In this document: positions 45,871-59,259 of the stretch, in pieces
How the letters are laid out: each line of letters begins with the position of its first letter
Numbering within the stretch: the stretch's first letter is position 1
NCBI GenBank assembly: GCA_016800925.1
Contig: JABCPU010000026.1
Span: forward strand, 186,001-250,000
Reading direction: 5' to 3'
Length of the DNA stretch: 64,000 nucleotides
Origin: Suillus spraguei
Taxonomy: Eukaryota; Basidiomycota; Agaricomycetes; Boletales; Suillaceae
Made by a program: the position numbers and the translations under genes
Notes under the pieces: model-generated
Databases searched by the model: none
The model's input: the letters and a program-made list of their open reading frames with translations, nothing else
Told to the model about the DNA's origin: nothing

Positions 45871-46976
45871 ATGATTGAGACGATCTACATCGCTAGACAT
45901 GGTCAGTGCATCTCTTGATTGTTCCATCTGGCGTTCACCAAGTCTTAGGGTTCAGATTGAACTGGATTAACACCAACTGGTGAGCCGCAGATGAAGATTA
46001 TTAGGTCAAACTATAATCTAATACACGGATGCTCCAGGAAGAGTCCTACAGGTCTTCCGAGAGATCCTCCCTTGGCTGCTCATGGAGAGGTACTATCGAA
46101 CCATTGGCAGGGATCATTAACTTATGTATGATTTTCAGGCTCAAGCGCAGGAACTTGCATCCTACTTTCTAGCTATTCCCGAAGAGAAGCGCCCCACCAT
46201 CATATTATCTTCCCCTTACTGTGAGTGTATCACTTTTTGACCTCTCTCAGGGCTAAGACAACCTTAGATCGGTGTCTACAAACGTCCAAGCCGACATCCC
46301 AAGCTCTTGAGGTGCCCATCTATGTCGAACACGGTGGGTGATTCCAAGTGACAATATACATCAGCTTATAGTAGTCGGTCAGGATTGTCCGAATGGTATT
46401 CCCCTGTCGCTCCTGGCACTGGCTTGCACCCTAGGCCATCGTCCGCTGCAGTCATGCAAACATACTTCTCAGAGATCGATCCCTCGTGGCCCTCAATCTG
46501 GTATCCCACGCGAAAAGGCGAGGATGTCGAAGCCTTGCACGAGCGCGCCAACGGCGTGTTAGATTTGCTTGTTTCGGAGATAGAAAAGCGCTTTGGCGCC
46601 AAGCATAAGAACATTCTCCTAGTCAGTCATGCTGCGACTGTCATCGTGATGTGCCGGGCCTTGTTGGCACAGCCAGATCTCCCTTTAAGAGTTGGCTGCT
46701 GCTCAATCTCTGAGTTGTCTCGTAAATCCGATGCCTCAGGTGTATTGGGAGCTTGGGAGGCCAAGGTTTTGGCTTCAGGGAGCCACCTGAAGGAAGGTGC
46801 GTCCAGGGACTGGGGCATGGAGGACATCCAGATTGCAAATGGCAAGGTGAGTGTGTGAAGTGGCTGTTTGAATAATACCTGACGAAGCGGATCAGGTTAT
46901 ATCAGACCAGGGTGTTCCCGGGACACAGGAAGAAGAAGATCATTGTGGACCACAGATACATCGCAGCAGTTTGTGA
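45871..46976 (+). CDS. Histidine-phosphatase (phosphoglycerate-mutase-like) protein
   Basis: ATG at 45871 gives METIYIARHG-like MIETIYIARHGFRLNWINTN with the nucleophilic His in RHG. Later blocks are GLPRDPPLAAHGEAQAQELA, IILSSPY and LQTSKPTSQALEVPIYVEHG, then GLSEWYSP, and KNILLVSHAATVIVMCRALL with the second catalytic His. The histidine acid phosphatase branch-1 layout is complete. The C-terminus is spliced after ANGK and ends DHCGPQIHRSSL. About five introns. It resembles the phosphatase-like part of fungal TFIIIC tau55 and the Ubash3-type branch, but the substrate is not predictable. It lies just downstream of the tRNA-Ser. Confidence 0.85.
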
Positions 46977-47183
46977 TAGTTCTCAGAGTGATATGCAGTG
47001 GTGTTTCGGACACCCTTGGCAAGTCAGACCAGATAGAAGAATCGGTAGAGTCACGCAGTGGCATGTTTTAAATACGTCTGCATGGGTGTCATCAATCTAT
47101 TTTGCGAAAGCTCCACGACTAGTACTGGACGTAGTTCAGCAGTGTGATATTGCCCCCGACAAATCCCGAGCTATTGGATGATA

Positions 47184-47638
47184 CTACGAAGATATTGGGC
47201 TTGATGTATTGCCAAAGTACTCCCATTGACCGGGTAATGGCTTCTCTTCTAGGGGCTCCCAGCTGAAAAATAAAGTTAGAAAACGCAGAAAGACATGCTA
47301 AATCTTAAAACGCACGCCTTCCATACAAGCATATTCTCGGCCAACTTCAGCTCATCCTTAGCGATATCTAACGACTCCTCGATCTGCCCCTCATCTAGCT
47401 GCTTCTCTACAATTGAAATGTCTCCATTTGCACCTTGTACAATGTTGAGTTTGTGTTTGGTAAGTGCCTCGGCGCCCTGTCTGTAGACGGAGCCCGACGG
47501 TATTGAAGCAAGGACGCTGAGCGTTGAATTATAAGTGTTGAAGAGCTCTGGGAGCGGGTTTTGGTGGACAGCAAGACCGACGATACCAGTCGTCTTCTTA
47601 GTAACTTGTTGAAGCAACGGACGAGTGAATCTGAACAT
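47184..47638 (-). CDS. Mitochondrial complex I subunit, NDUFA5 / 29.9-kDa type
   Basis: Accessory subunit of NADH:ubiquinone oxidoreductase. ATG at 47638: MFRFTRPLLQQVTKKTTGIV, then GLAVHQNPLPELFNTYNSTL and SVYRQGAEALTKHKLNIVQ, matching the ETC complex I B13/NDUFA5 family. One intron (47276-47331 region) splits the WKAWEPLEEK motif; the last exon ends PGQWEYFGNTSSPISS. Length about 133 residues, slightly shorter than some fungal homologues. The N-terminus is Arg/Lys-rich, suited to mitochondrial import. It is divergent from the bL32m gene, 101 bp apart. Confidence 0.92.
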
Positions 47639-47739
47639 GACGGTTGTTGTTGGGCAAGGAATGTTTGATTCAGTCACTGTCCGAATTCGGAGTACAAATC
47701 AAGAAGTCATCAAAAGTTCAAAAGTACCCCAGCACCGTC
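47639..47739. promoter_or_regulatory. 101-bp bidirectional promoter, NDUFA5 / bL32m
   Basis: It separates the start codons of two divergent nuclear genes for mitochondrial proteins, so both promoters must overlap here. No TATA box is evident. Confidence 0.6.
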
Positions 47740-48244
47740 ATGGCTTCATTAGCTCTATACCGGGCGCGCTCGTTCATTTCTACGTTCAGGTCGTCATGGG
47801 CGCAGCTGCCAGTTGCTGCCTCGCTAACTGCCAACTTGGAGCTACGGCAAAAGTCATTTAGTTGGGCTTTGCCAGGTTTGCAGTCCCTGCTCGAACTACT
47901 CCCTCCCATCATCCTCGCAGTTCCAAAGAGTAAAATTTCTCATTCGCGAAAGTCCATGCGCAGTGCAAACAAAGGGCTTAAGGACAAGCGGAGTACGCCC
48001 TCAGTTTTTTTTATTCATCTCCTCCCCCCGAAATACTGACTGTCCTAAAGATATCGTGAACTGTCCAGCTTGCGGAGAGCCTAAGCTCGCACATCATGCA
48101 TGCAGAACATGTTATTCTTCAATAATGGCGCGTTTTAAAGTGGAGACCAAGAGGTTGGCAAATGAAACAACGAAACGCGTGAGCGGAGGAAACTGGTCCA
48201 GGAGAAAGGCGCCACTCATGATTGAGAGCCCTAAGGACCCCTGA
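47740..48244 (+). CDS. MRPL32: Mitochondrial ribosomal protein bL32m
   Basis: ATG at 47740: MASLALYRARSFISTFRSSW, a mitochondrial-presequence-like start. The mature-type bL32 core VPKSKISHSRKSMRSANKGL is followed by a single intron (48003-48050 region). The zinc ribbon is NCPACGEPKLAHHACRTCYS, with CxxC..CxxC ligands. The end is SPKDP, TGA at 48242-48244. In yeast MRPL32 the presequence is cut by the m-AAA protease; the same is plausible but not shown here. Confidence 0.93.
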
Positions 48245-49675
48245 TCTTCTGATCTCTATTGTACGTCCTCTTCTGATCTTTATGTCCCCATTATCTGATT
48301 CACTGGACAAGATTTGCGCATTTCATGCACTAGAGTGGTCTGGCTGTTCTCGGCGTTATGCCGTGGCTCCAGTTGGGTAGATGTTATTTACTGTACTTAC
48401 TCGACGACAAGCTTGTAATCAAGCTGTTTACTTTCTTTTAAACAGAGCTTCACTGTGTGGATACATGATTTTACAATCTTCTGTCGTGGTGTCTGTTTCT
48501 GGCAACGCAACGAATAACACCACCTGGGGTAGTGTATTGCAGGCTCGGTACAAGCGCGAAGCCGAAGTTGAGTTCAGTTTTCTTGTTGACAACACAAATC
48601 GGCCAAAGGGCGTTGAATCTAGGTCTGCAGTATCTAGCGCTTGTCGGTACATGGTGGATATTATGGCTTTGTCTACATCCAATTTCACGACAACGTATTC
48701 CTTGACATAGCTGCTCCTCTGAAAGAGCACAGACAAGGCAGTTTTGGAAGCAAATAGCAAGAACTAGTTGGTACAGTGCAGGGTGATAAGCATGCACCTG
48801 TTCATGTATTTGACTAATTCAGTCTCGTCGACCGCTGCGTGTCCGATTAACAGACGTTGGCGTACATGTTATGTGTTGGTTGTATCGCACACAGGGAAGA
48901 ATCTCGTGGAAGGCAGTTTTTCTGGGGTGGCGCAGCGACTTCGAAGACCATCTCGCGGAGGATAGCAATATCTCACTGACGCCACTTGATACTGACGCCT
49001 CTCGCATTGTTTAACATAACAATCGCAGTGAATCCCTTCTCCACGACCCTGATTCTAGGTCCCCCGTACCTCCTGTGTAACAAGAAACGTGCGATGGCAC
49101 TGACCCCTGGTCTGGTGTTGATGTACTTTAACCGAGTCGTCCGACACCTCAAGTGGGAGGACGATCTCGTGCACTGGGAGCTGATCATAGCAGATTTTAT
49201 CTATATATGTTTTCTTCTTTTCACATTGATTCGATGTTCTCCATCGCTCATTGAGCCAGCGTGAGTGATGTTCTCTTGAGCTCTTTCTGGTTTTGGCGAG
49301 AGATAGTGGATGGACTGAAAACCGGATTGTCTATCATTACAAACGTTAATGGGTAGATATGCCCCCTCGAGATTATGTCCAAGGGTGCCGTCGACATCGA
49401 GTATTTGAACATCGACATGATTTTACGTTGAATATTGGTCATTAATATGTCATGAACTACAGACATGTCCATGCTATCTATTCGAGTATGCAACACGAAA
49501 TCAAAAAACCATCCCAAGACCGGGATCCAGGTTGTACTGTCACTAGTCAAGAAGAACCATGATACAGAAAAGGAACACAATCGAGAAGAAATGTTTGCCG
49601 ATGGGAAAGCTGGGACATGAACATGCAATGGATCTAACTTCAAATACAATGAAATAAAAATATTGGATGAGTCTC
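48245..49675. other. No confident gene; protein-like minus-strand frames
   Basis: Minus-strand frames at 48428-48760 (KLDVDKAIISTMYRQALDTA .. TPFGRFVLSTRKL) and 48973-49240 look somewhat coding and could be exons of one lineage-specific gene. I recognise no domain and cannot join them convincingly. The plus strand shows a shadow only. Confidence 0.3.
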
Positions 49676-51046
49676 TCATGGTCGTTTGAGTGATGCGAGA
49701 CTTGAGAACGCTGCGAGAGAGAAACGGCTAGTAGGAACCCTCGAGACAATGGACCCTGGAAGTCCCCTCGCGTCCGCAGGTGGCATCGTACGAGGTACCT
49801 CAACAGCCCCATCAGCGACCGCTGAGACACGCTCCCTAACGAGGACATAATGCGGAGAGAGCATGGGCATAGACCTTCTACGCTGCTCAGGACCTTGTGG
49901 TGAGATGGATGGAGAAAGGCGTGTGTCGTATGACGGAGGACGCGCGGAAATAACTACGATGCTCCCGTCATCGCTTCCCGTGTGAGTGGTAACATCAAAA
50001 GCACCAGCTTCGATGGTGGTATTCCATTTACTTCTTCTGCAGCGCGTTACGAAGCGTTTGACGTGTCCGCCAATTTTCTTCGCTTTCTGCATGAATGTTT
50101 TTGACTTTATTTCAGGCGGTGCACATGGATTCATCACTCTCTGATTCAAGCCAGGCGGAGGCTGGGTTGTGCGTTCTGTGTGCTCTGCACTAGAGCCTGT
50201 GTCATCATATGCAGAAGGAGTCTCTGGCATAGTCTCCCGTCTGTTCGTCTGGATTGTAACATCTTCGCGCCATCGCTCAAAACTATCAATGCTGGAAGGA
50301 AATGCTGGAGTCGACGTCGGTGACAATGCCAAGCGTGCTGTAGTTGGTGAATAGGCTGAAGACATACAATTGAGAGATGACGGTGCGGAGGGAGACGAAA
50401 TCGGAGTACTGTTAAGGGATGTGGACATGCTCGGTAAGAGTGCGGCGGGAAAAGAGGATGCAGGGGATGCGACACTCGAGGTGAACGGGCTACTTTGAGC
50501 GCTCAAGGAAGAAATGGGATCGAAGAGAGCGTTGCGGAATATGCGGTCTGTTTCTGTATTTCCACCGAGGTCACTGAGCCAGTTGGATCCAGTAGACACC
50601 AATAGATTATTTGGTAGTTTCGGCGGTTTGTCCATTATCAGTGTCATGCTGGTTTGGGGTTTAGCTATGCGAGAGATTTTTGAAGGGGACGTATTTATGG
50701 TAGCAATGTTGCAATTATCATGCGCTTCGGGGGTAACGGGCATTGTTGCGAAATGGCTAGGTGTTGGAGATGTCATGGTGTTTGGATCAGATGAGAAGTG
50801 ACCTGAGGGTGGGGTATGATCAAGACCAGGTGTAGATGGCATACTAGAGCTTGAGTGCTCATCTGGCAAGATTTTATTTTCAATGTACGAGGTTGGCAGG
50901 GGAGGAAGTGAAAAATCTGTGTTGAACGGGTAATATGCCAATGGTGGCACGAGCATCGGTGTTGGCACGATGATGCTCAGGGGACGGTCGCCAGCTGTAC
51001 TCGCCGCGTGCATTTCAGGGGTTCTTTGCTCGGGCGAGGCAGTCAT
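49676..51046 (-). CDS. Ser/Pro-rich protein of unknown function
   Basis: A single uninterrupted frame of about 456 codons. The ATG at 51046 begins MTASPEQRTPEMHAAST. The protein is rich in Ser, Pro and Thr throughout, with many SP/TP pairs (potential proline-directed phosphorylation sites). One basic patch, KSKTFMQKAKKIGGHVKRFV followed by TRCRRSKW, lies near residue 330 and could be amphipathic or a nuclear signal. The C-terminus ends SRFSLAAFSSLASLKRP. I do not recognise a domain. Length, lack of stops and codon use support a real gene; regulatory or cortical proteins in mushrooms often look like this, but no role is assigned. Confidence 0.65.
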   Translation of the reverse strand: MTASPEQRTPEMHAASTAGDRPLSIIVPTPMLVPPLAYYPFNTDFSLPPLPTSYIENKILPDEHSSSSMPSTPGLDHTPPSGHFSSDPNTMTSPTPSHFATMPVTPEAHDNCNIATINTSPSKISRIAKPQTSMTLIMDKPPKLPNNLLVSTGSNWLSDLGGNTETDRIFRNALFDPISSLSAQSSPFTSSVASPASSFPAALLPSMSTSLNSTPISSPSAPSSLNCMSSAYSPTTARLALSPTSTPAFPSSIDSFERWREDVTIQTNRRETMPETPSAYDDTGSSAEHTERTTQPPPGLNQRVMNPCAPPEIKSKTFMQKAKKIGGHVKRFVTRCRRSKWNTTIEAGAFDVTTHTGSDDGSIVVISARPPSYDTRLSPSISPQGPEQRRRSMPMLSPHYVLVRERVSAVADGAVEVPRTMPPADARGLPGSIVSRVPTSRFSLAAFSSLASLKRP

Positions 51047-51380
51047 CACCTGGTCAACGTTTGGTATGATGGTCTGACCCTGCTTAGAACCTCGATTGAA
51101 CGGAAATTACTTTCCGATTACAAAAAGTACGTACCAAGAAGGAACTAGTAGATGAAGAGATACCTTGGTCTAGCCAAGCACCTGGTATGAGTTTTGTAGG
51201 AGTTGAAGGACTGGACATGAGAGTTAACAGCAGAAAGAGCTACGAATCGCACCTCGAAAAATAAAAAATATATAATTGAATTCCATTGAATTGCCCTCGG
51301 ACTTTGTAAGTAAGAAGGAAGCACACGACGTACGAAGGGGATCAACACAACCTAAAAAGGAAAATCTATTTCTCGGCAGT
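51047..51380. other. Intergenic
   Basis: Between the 5' end of the Ser/Pro-rich gene and the 3' end of the aminotransferase gene. It should contain the Ser/Pro-rich gene's promoter. No other gene is seen. Confidence 0.45.
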
Positions 51381-52942
<1,562 letters not shown>

Positions 52943-53395
52943 TAGTCTAAGGTTTGAAACTGAAACACAGAGAGGGAGATAAGAAAGGGGATTTAGGCAG
53001 TTACTGGCAGATGAAGGAAGAGAAACTTTTAAGATTTATGTGGTGAGCTTTGCCGATTTCGGCGGTAGAGCGCCGATTAGAGCGTGGGTTTAGTCCGAAA
53101 CATGAAGCTCAAGCACTGCTGTTGATCAATTGGAGCCTCTAGCAGCACCTGGCGGAACGGAGACTAATATACATCCGTTGGTAGGAGCCAACGAACAGCC
53201 CGCACACTAGCTAAATCCTCGCATATATAGATATTCTGTCATTAATACAAACGGCCGGGGCCGACAGCAAACCTAACCTCATGCTAGGGTTACAGTTGAA
53301 GGCCCTCACAACAGTCGCACACAAATCACGTAGGAGATAAGATCAGAACTTTTTGGACTCATATTGACTCAACTTCGTGATAGTAGACTTTTATC
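52943..53395. promoter_or_regulatory. Divergent promoter, aspartate aminotransferase / AspRS
   Basis: 453 bp between two start codons on opposite strands. I see no distinctive motif. Confidence 0.5.
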
Positions 53396-55297
53396 ATGCC
53401 TGAGCAAGGCGAGGAAGGTCTTACCAAGAGTGCTCTGAAAAAGATGGCAAAAGAAGAGGAGAAAGCTCGAAAGAAGGCAGAGAAAGCTGCAAAGGTCAAG
53501 GAGGCTGAGCAGGTCAGAGAAGCTGCAGAAGGGCCCGTAAGTTAGTTTCTATTTTCTCGTTTCATGTGCTGATTTACTATCATCGACAATCGCAGGACTA
53601 CGCAGCGGCGTACTATGGCAAACTTCCTCTGCACCAATCACAGTCGCGCCCCAATCATAAGCGCACTGACATCGCAACTCTCAGCGCCAAGAATGATTCC
53701 GAACACGTTCTTCTTCGTGCTCGGATTCAAACTTCACGTCTTCAGTCTAACAAGATGGCATTTCTCAGTCTTCGTCAACGGACCGACACAATCCAGGCCA
53801 TGCTTGCTGTTGACGATAAACAAGTTAGCAAACAAATGGTCAAGTGGGCTGCTGGTCTCTCCGACGAGAGTATCGTTCTCGTTCATGGGAAAGTAGTAAA
53901 GTCGCCGGAATCCATTAAAAGCTGTTCGATTGATGACGTTGAAATACATGTCACCGAGGTATGCGCATCGAGTATTCCCTCTTTGATCCTGACCTTCTTA
54001 TCCTCCATCAGCTCTGGTTGGTTGCAGGCGTCGAAGGTCGATTGCCATTTTCTCTTGATGATGCATCCCGATCAGAAACTGCCCCTGAAATCGAGGGGCA
54101 GTTCAGTAAAGTTTTATTGGACACCCGATTGAACAACCGTATCGTAGATCTCCGTGTTCGCTCTTTCATTGATTTTTATTTAATCATCGTCTGCTCACTC
54201 GATCTGCAGACGCAAACAAATCAAGCGATATTCAAGCTTCAGCACGCCATTGGAGACTTATTCCGTGACTACCTCAACAACCACGGTTTCACCGAGATCC
54301 ACAGCCCGAAATTGCAGGGAGCAGCTACCGAATCAGGGGCATCCGTCTTCAAGGTCGGGTACTTCAAAGGTCCGCTACTCGCGTTGACCTATTCGTATCG
54401 TTAACTTGACTATATCTCAGGAAATGCGTTCCTCGCGCAGTCCCCTCAATTGGCTAAGCAGATGGCTATCGCCGCTGACTTTGAGCGAGTCTACGAGATC
54501 GGACCCGTCTTCCGTGCTGAGGACTCAAATACCCATCGACATCTCACAGAATTTATCGGCCTTGATTTGGAAATGACAATCGAAGAGCACTATCACGAGG
54601 TAAAAGAGCTCCTTGACGGAATGTTCAAGACTATCTTCAAGGGTCTGAGAGAGAGGTATGCAAAGGAGATCGCAGTGGTTGGCAAGCAATTCGAGGCAGA
54701 GGAGTTCAAATGGAAAGAGGAAACTTTGACTTTGACGTTTAGAGAAGCAGTGGACCTTCTTGTTGAAGATGGCGTCGACCGCCAAATTTTGGATGATATC
54801 AAGTGGGTGTTCCGAAAGCCCAATGATAAATACACTGACATCTATTAGCACGGAGAACGAGAAGAGGCTTGGACGGCTCGTGAAGGCCAAGTATGATACC
54901 GACTACTTTATTATCGACAAATTCCCCCTCGAGCTTCGTCCGTTCTACACCATGCCTGACCCTAATGACCCAGTACGTAAATATGTTATTTATTTTGGTG
55001 TGGCGCTCACTCTTCATCCAGACACTTACCAATTCTTATGACTTCTTTATGCGTGGCGAGGAAATTCTTTCCGGGGCACAACGTATCCATGACCCTGAGT
55101 TCCTCTGCCAGCAAATGCAAGCAAAAGGTGTTGATCCAGAGAGCATGAAGGGCTATATCGACGGATTCCGTATGGGATGCCCTCCCCATGGCGGAGGAGG
55201 CATTGGTCTCGAGCGGGTGCTCATGCTGTTCTTGAAGCTGAACAACATCAGACGTGCCTCCCTCTTCCCAAGAGACCCCAAGCGCCTTGAACCTTAG
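53396..55297 (+). CDS. DPS1: Aspartyl-tRNA synthetase, cytoplasmic
   Basis: Class IIb synthetase charging tRNA-Asp. ATG at 53396 opens [20 protein letters not shown], a Lys/Glu-rich extension as in fungal cytosolic AspRS. An OB-fold anticodon-binding domain follows ([35 protein letters not shown]). The catalytic core shows [40 protein letters not shown], motif 2 [16 protein letters not shown] and motif 3 [17 protein letters not shown]. The C-terminus [17 protein letters not shown] is typical. At least seven introns. It is the eukaryotic cytosolic, not the bacterial/mitochondrial, type. Confidence 0.95.
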
Positions 55298-55611
55298 AGC
55301 GTTCATAAATGATACATACATAGACACAAATAAGTGACGTCTACTGTTTACCACATCTGTAACATCACTTCGCAAGTAGCACCGCCCCAGATGCTCAGTG
55401 TTGTGAATTAAATTGTAAGGTGGAAGCGAGAAGTCCATGTATAATACATGAAATATGTGGGTAGTAAATGTAGAGCAAAGATGGATATTCGCAACAAGTT
55501 TACAGAGCATTACACAGCGCGAATGATACTGAAAATTCGCGTTCAGGCAAATTTCGGAGTCAAAGTCCTTGAGACTTACCATCATAATCCAGTCATATAC
55601 AGCTTTGCATG

Positions 55612-57552
55612 TCACCGTCTATCTCGTCTGCTGCGACGCCTCTCCGACCGCTCGCTATTCCCCTGACCAATTGCATTAGGAGGAATACTACCCCCTTCCA
55701 GAGCTGCAGCGATCACGTCGGCTGGTAAGTCGATATGAACGCCCTCTGCATACGTGAATGCATCCAACGGTGAATATGCTGGGGGATCACGCCTCGTAAA
55801 TGTTGGAGATCTTGCTTCCGATGTATTATCGGATCCTTCTGTCGATGCAGAGCTAGTAAAAGCTTCCAGATGAATATCACGTGGATGGGGCGTGGGCGGA
55901 TTCGGCGAACGAGGTGAATCAGGCGGTGGATGCACTTGAATGGTCAAGTCTGAACCTGCGTGTTGCATCGCAGCCAGGAAGTGAGTAAAGGATTCGCGTC
56001 GAAAGCGAGGGATGCTAAAGAGGCTGCTCGCACCTGCGGCACCCTCACTTTCTGGCGATTGTGAACGCGAGGAGGTTGGTGACTGGGATGGAGTACCATC
56101 TCCGTCCTCCTGCTCGCTCTCGCCTTCTGTCGTAGGGTACAATGGAAGGGTGTGGTTTGGTGGTGTGTGGAAAGGTAAATCTGTTGGAGACAGATATCCT
56201 TGGCCAATTGAGGGATCCGTACCGTCGGGCTCCTCAATGATGGGTGTAATTGGTGGGGGAGGAGTACTAGACTCCCCAGTATGTGATGATATGGGAGTGC
56301 CTCTAAGTGGCGAAGAAGCGACAGGAACAGATGACGCTGGATTGCTCGGTCTTCGAGAACGATGAGAGCGTCTACGGGGCGTGGAAGAAGTGCTAGGTGT
56401 AGAAATAATTGGAGCACTGGGTCGTACGCCACCTCCCACATCCAATAAAATACTCCCCCGTTCGCTCCCATAGGCAGGCGGGGGTGCCAGAGTTCCCACG
56501 GTCGGAGCCAGACCCCACTTCTTTACATTCGCCTCAATAAAAACGAAGCCGGCTTGACCAAGGTTGACATGAACACTGCATGGACCATCTGCTCCGATCG
56601 TGGGAAATAGATTGTAACGATTGAGGCCGATGAAAGCATCTTCCATCTTACGACCGTTTCTAGTGAAGAACACAGTTCCTGTGCGAGGACGATAACCAAT
56701 GCCAAGAATATCGCCTTCTTTGAGTAGGGGCCCAAATGGTGACGCAGTAAAGGGATAATTGTAACACTTATCACCGCTGGAGTGGTAAGCAACAGAGAAA
56801 AGGTTCAGGCCTGGAAGTCGGAAAGGTGGGTAGGGTTTGGTGGCCAGTCCAACAGCAACTGTAGTAGTTTCTGGAAGATCGAACATCTTGACTTCCCAGT
56901 AGTAGACTTCGTTCAATTTGGGGAGGGGTAAATTTGACTGTACACACGAGGCAGATGCAGGATCGGGAAGGAAGGTGATTTCTGTGCGAGCATGAACCAG
57001 AAGTGAATTAATAGTTTCGTAGTCGGGCTCGAACGACCATGCTGAAACACCCTTCTCCTGGATAGAAAGGAATTGGGATAAAGTGATGTCTGTAGGCTCC
57101 GAGTTTGGAGCATATTGCAATTGGTAATCTGAGCGAAGGAAGGTTGCATGAGTATGGGAACAGGAAATTTAAGGAACGAAACGACCTTTTGCTCTGAGAT
57201 ATGAGCGCCGAATATTTTCAGAAACACTCTCGAGCCAGCGAGACTCTACGCCTTCCAAGCCTCCTTCTCCGTTTATAAGTTCTTCTCGACTCATGTCGGT
57301 AGGACCATCACTGTCTCGCAGGACGATACCACGTCGTCTACGAACAAATATAACACATACTAAGAAGATGAGGAGGATGAAAAGGAAAGTCGAGAGCACG
57401 ATAAGCAGAGGCAATATGAAGAGAAGGGCATCGGGTGCAGGCTGATTGTTGAGCTGTGAATTGCGCAGTATCGAGTGATCTCTCAAGGTCTGCAAGCTAT
57501 CCAGGGAGTGGTCGACGATGTGACTGACGTTGACGACGACCTGTGTGGTCAT
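55612..57552 (-). CDS. SSH4: Ssh4-like SPRY protein, Rsp5 adaptor
   Basis: In yeast Ssh4 is an endosome/vacuole-membrane adaptor that recruits the Rsp5 ubiquitin ligase to membrane cargo. Exon 1 (ATG 57552) encodes a short lumenal part and one strong membrane helix (about residues 40-65, LLFILPLLIVLSTFLFILLI). After one intron comes the SPRY domain: ITFLPDPASASCVQSNLPLP, VYYWEVKMFDLPETTTVAVG, FSVAYHSSGDKCYNYPF, LKEGDILGIGYRPRTGTVFF and TRNGRKMEDAFIGLN. The Ser/Pro-rich tail has two PPxY motifs, in APPPAYGSE and in DPPAYSPL, which fit Rsp5 WW-domain binding. The C-terminus ends RRRSRRDRR. Divergent from SNF4, 240 bp apart. Confidence 0.9.
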
Positions 57553-57792
57553 ATTGACCAAAGAATTGAATTGAAGGTTTATTATATAGAAGAATGGTGA
57601 AGTGTGGTGACTGAAGCACCGGGCGATGCACCAGACCAGACAGGAACGTAATCCGGCGTAAGCCGAGCCACTCCGGGGGGTGATTATTAATAATAATGAA
57701 TTGTGGGAAATACACCTCCTTGTAATTAGTATTTACCTGCAGCAGAAGACTTCGATCCGGTAAAAGGAAGAGCTTGAAAGACAGTTGCTGCG

Positions 57793-59259
57793 ATGAACAC
57801 GACGCTCGCAGCTCCCTCTTCGAAGACATTCAAAAGAAGAGGATCAACGAGAAGACGCGAACGCGCTCCCTCTCACTTACCTCCAGTTCAATCTCAGGAA
57901 ACTCACGACGCTGCACTACATGCCATTCGTAACCTCCTCAAAGGAAGAACATCTTACGATGCATTCCCTGTCAGCTTCAGGCTGATAGTCCTTGACACTA
58001 AATTGAATGTCAAGAAAGCTTTACAATGCTTGCTTCTCAATGGTAATCCTTCAATCGCTCCCACTCACCTTTCCTCACTGTTACAACAGGTGTGGTCTCT
58101 GCACCATTATGGAACAGCGAAAAGTCAAAGTTTGCTGGGATGCTCACAGTTTTAGATATAATACATCTCATCCAATACTATTATGACACCGCAAATTATG
58201 AAGCTGCTGCAGCAGACGTGGAGACCTTCCGGCTAGAATCAATACGAGGTACATATACCGGATGGATCATATCGCCAAACTGATCATCTGCTCTTAACTT
58301 AGATATCGAGAAGAGCCTTGGTGTAGCCACCCCTCCAATGCTAGCAGAACATCCAAATAGTACCCTTTACAAGGCCGCCAGAGTCTTAATTCAAACACAT
58401 GCTCGCCGATTACCTCTCCTCGACTATGATACAGAAACAGGTCACGAAGTTATCGTTTCTGTCCTAACACAATACAGACTTCTCAAATTTATCTCTATAA
58501 ATGTAACTTGATGCCCTCCCCCTCACGTAAAGATTTTCACTCACGTTCCCTTTCCAGTGCACAAGAGAAATTCAGCAACTTCATCTCTCGCTCCGGAAAC
58601 TCAAGATCGGTACCTATGTTTCATCAAATCCACCGTCCCCAAATCCTGAAAACCCGGAAACTCAGAATCCATACTATCCGATCTCAACCGCTACGCTCGA
58701 CACCCCTGTATTTGACGTCGTCCATATGTTCTCTGAGCGCGCTATATCTGCAGTTCCCATCATCGACCAGGATGGCGTTGTTGTGAATCTATATGAAACA
58801 GTAGATGTTATTGTACGTCATGTCCTATTATGTGAATGCTAAATCTTATCCCTTTTGCAGACTCTTGTGCGGCTAGGAGCCTATCAATCTCTTGACCTTA
58901 CTATATCGGAGGCCCTTAACCAACGTTCTCCGGACTTCCCGGGCGTTGTCATTTGTACAGCTGGGGACTCGCTTGGAACACTGCTAGAGCTAATCAAGAA
59001 GCGTAGAGTCCATCGGCTTGTCGTGGTGGAAGGGGATGTAAGTCTTAACTCTGACTATACCTTCACCGTCCCAATCATATCCCTACAGGAGGAGGAGAGA
59101 AAAGGCGGAAAGAAAGGGCGTCTGCTTGGCATAATCACACTGAGCGACGTTCTTCGGTACGTTATCGGTGAGGTGAGCATCGGCGAATCAGTCGAGGAGA
59201 TTGCAGCCCTGTCCGCCGCCCCGGGCACACCGCTCCCTCCAGATATCATTTCATCGTGA
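57793..59259 (+). CDS. SNF4: AMP-activated kinase gamma subunit (Snf4)
   Basis: Regulatory subunit of the SNF1/AMPK energy-sensing kinase. ATG at 57793: MNTTLAAPSSKTFKRRGSTR. Four CBS motifs follow, in two pairs: SYDAFPVSFRLIVLDTKLNV..VSAPLWNSEKSKFAGMLTVL; HPNSTLYKAARVLIQTHARR..LPLLDYD; LDTPVFDVVHMFSERAISAV..PIIDQDG; and AGDSLGTLLELIKKRRVHRL..GRLLGIITLSDVLRYVIGE. The nucleotide-site style HRL/VVV and RLLGIITLSD blocks are kept. A Pro/Asn-rich loop (SSNPPSPNPENPETQNPYYP) sits before the third CBS. About six short introns, one keeping VVEGD/EEERKGG in frame. The stop is at 59257-59259. Confidence 0.92.

Noticed and set aside
48986..49264. Hydrophobic plus-strand frame resembling a small membrane protein
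   Set aside because: It begins at TTG without an ATG near the start and is antisense to better minus-strand frames; no known family.
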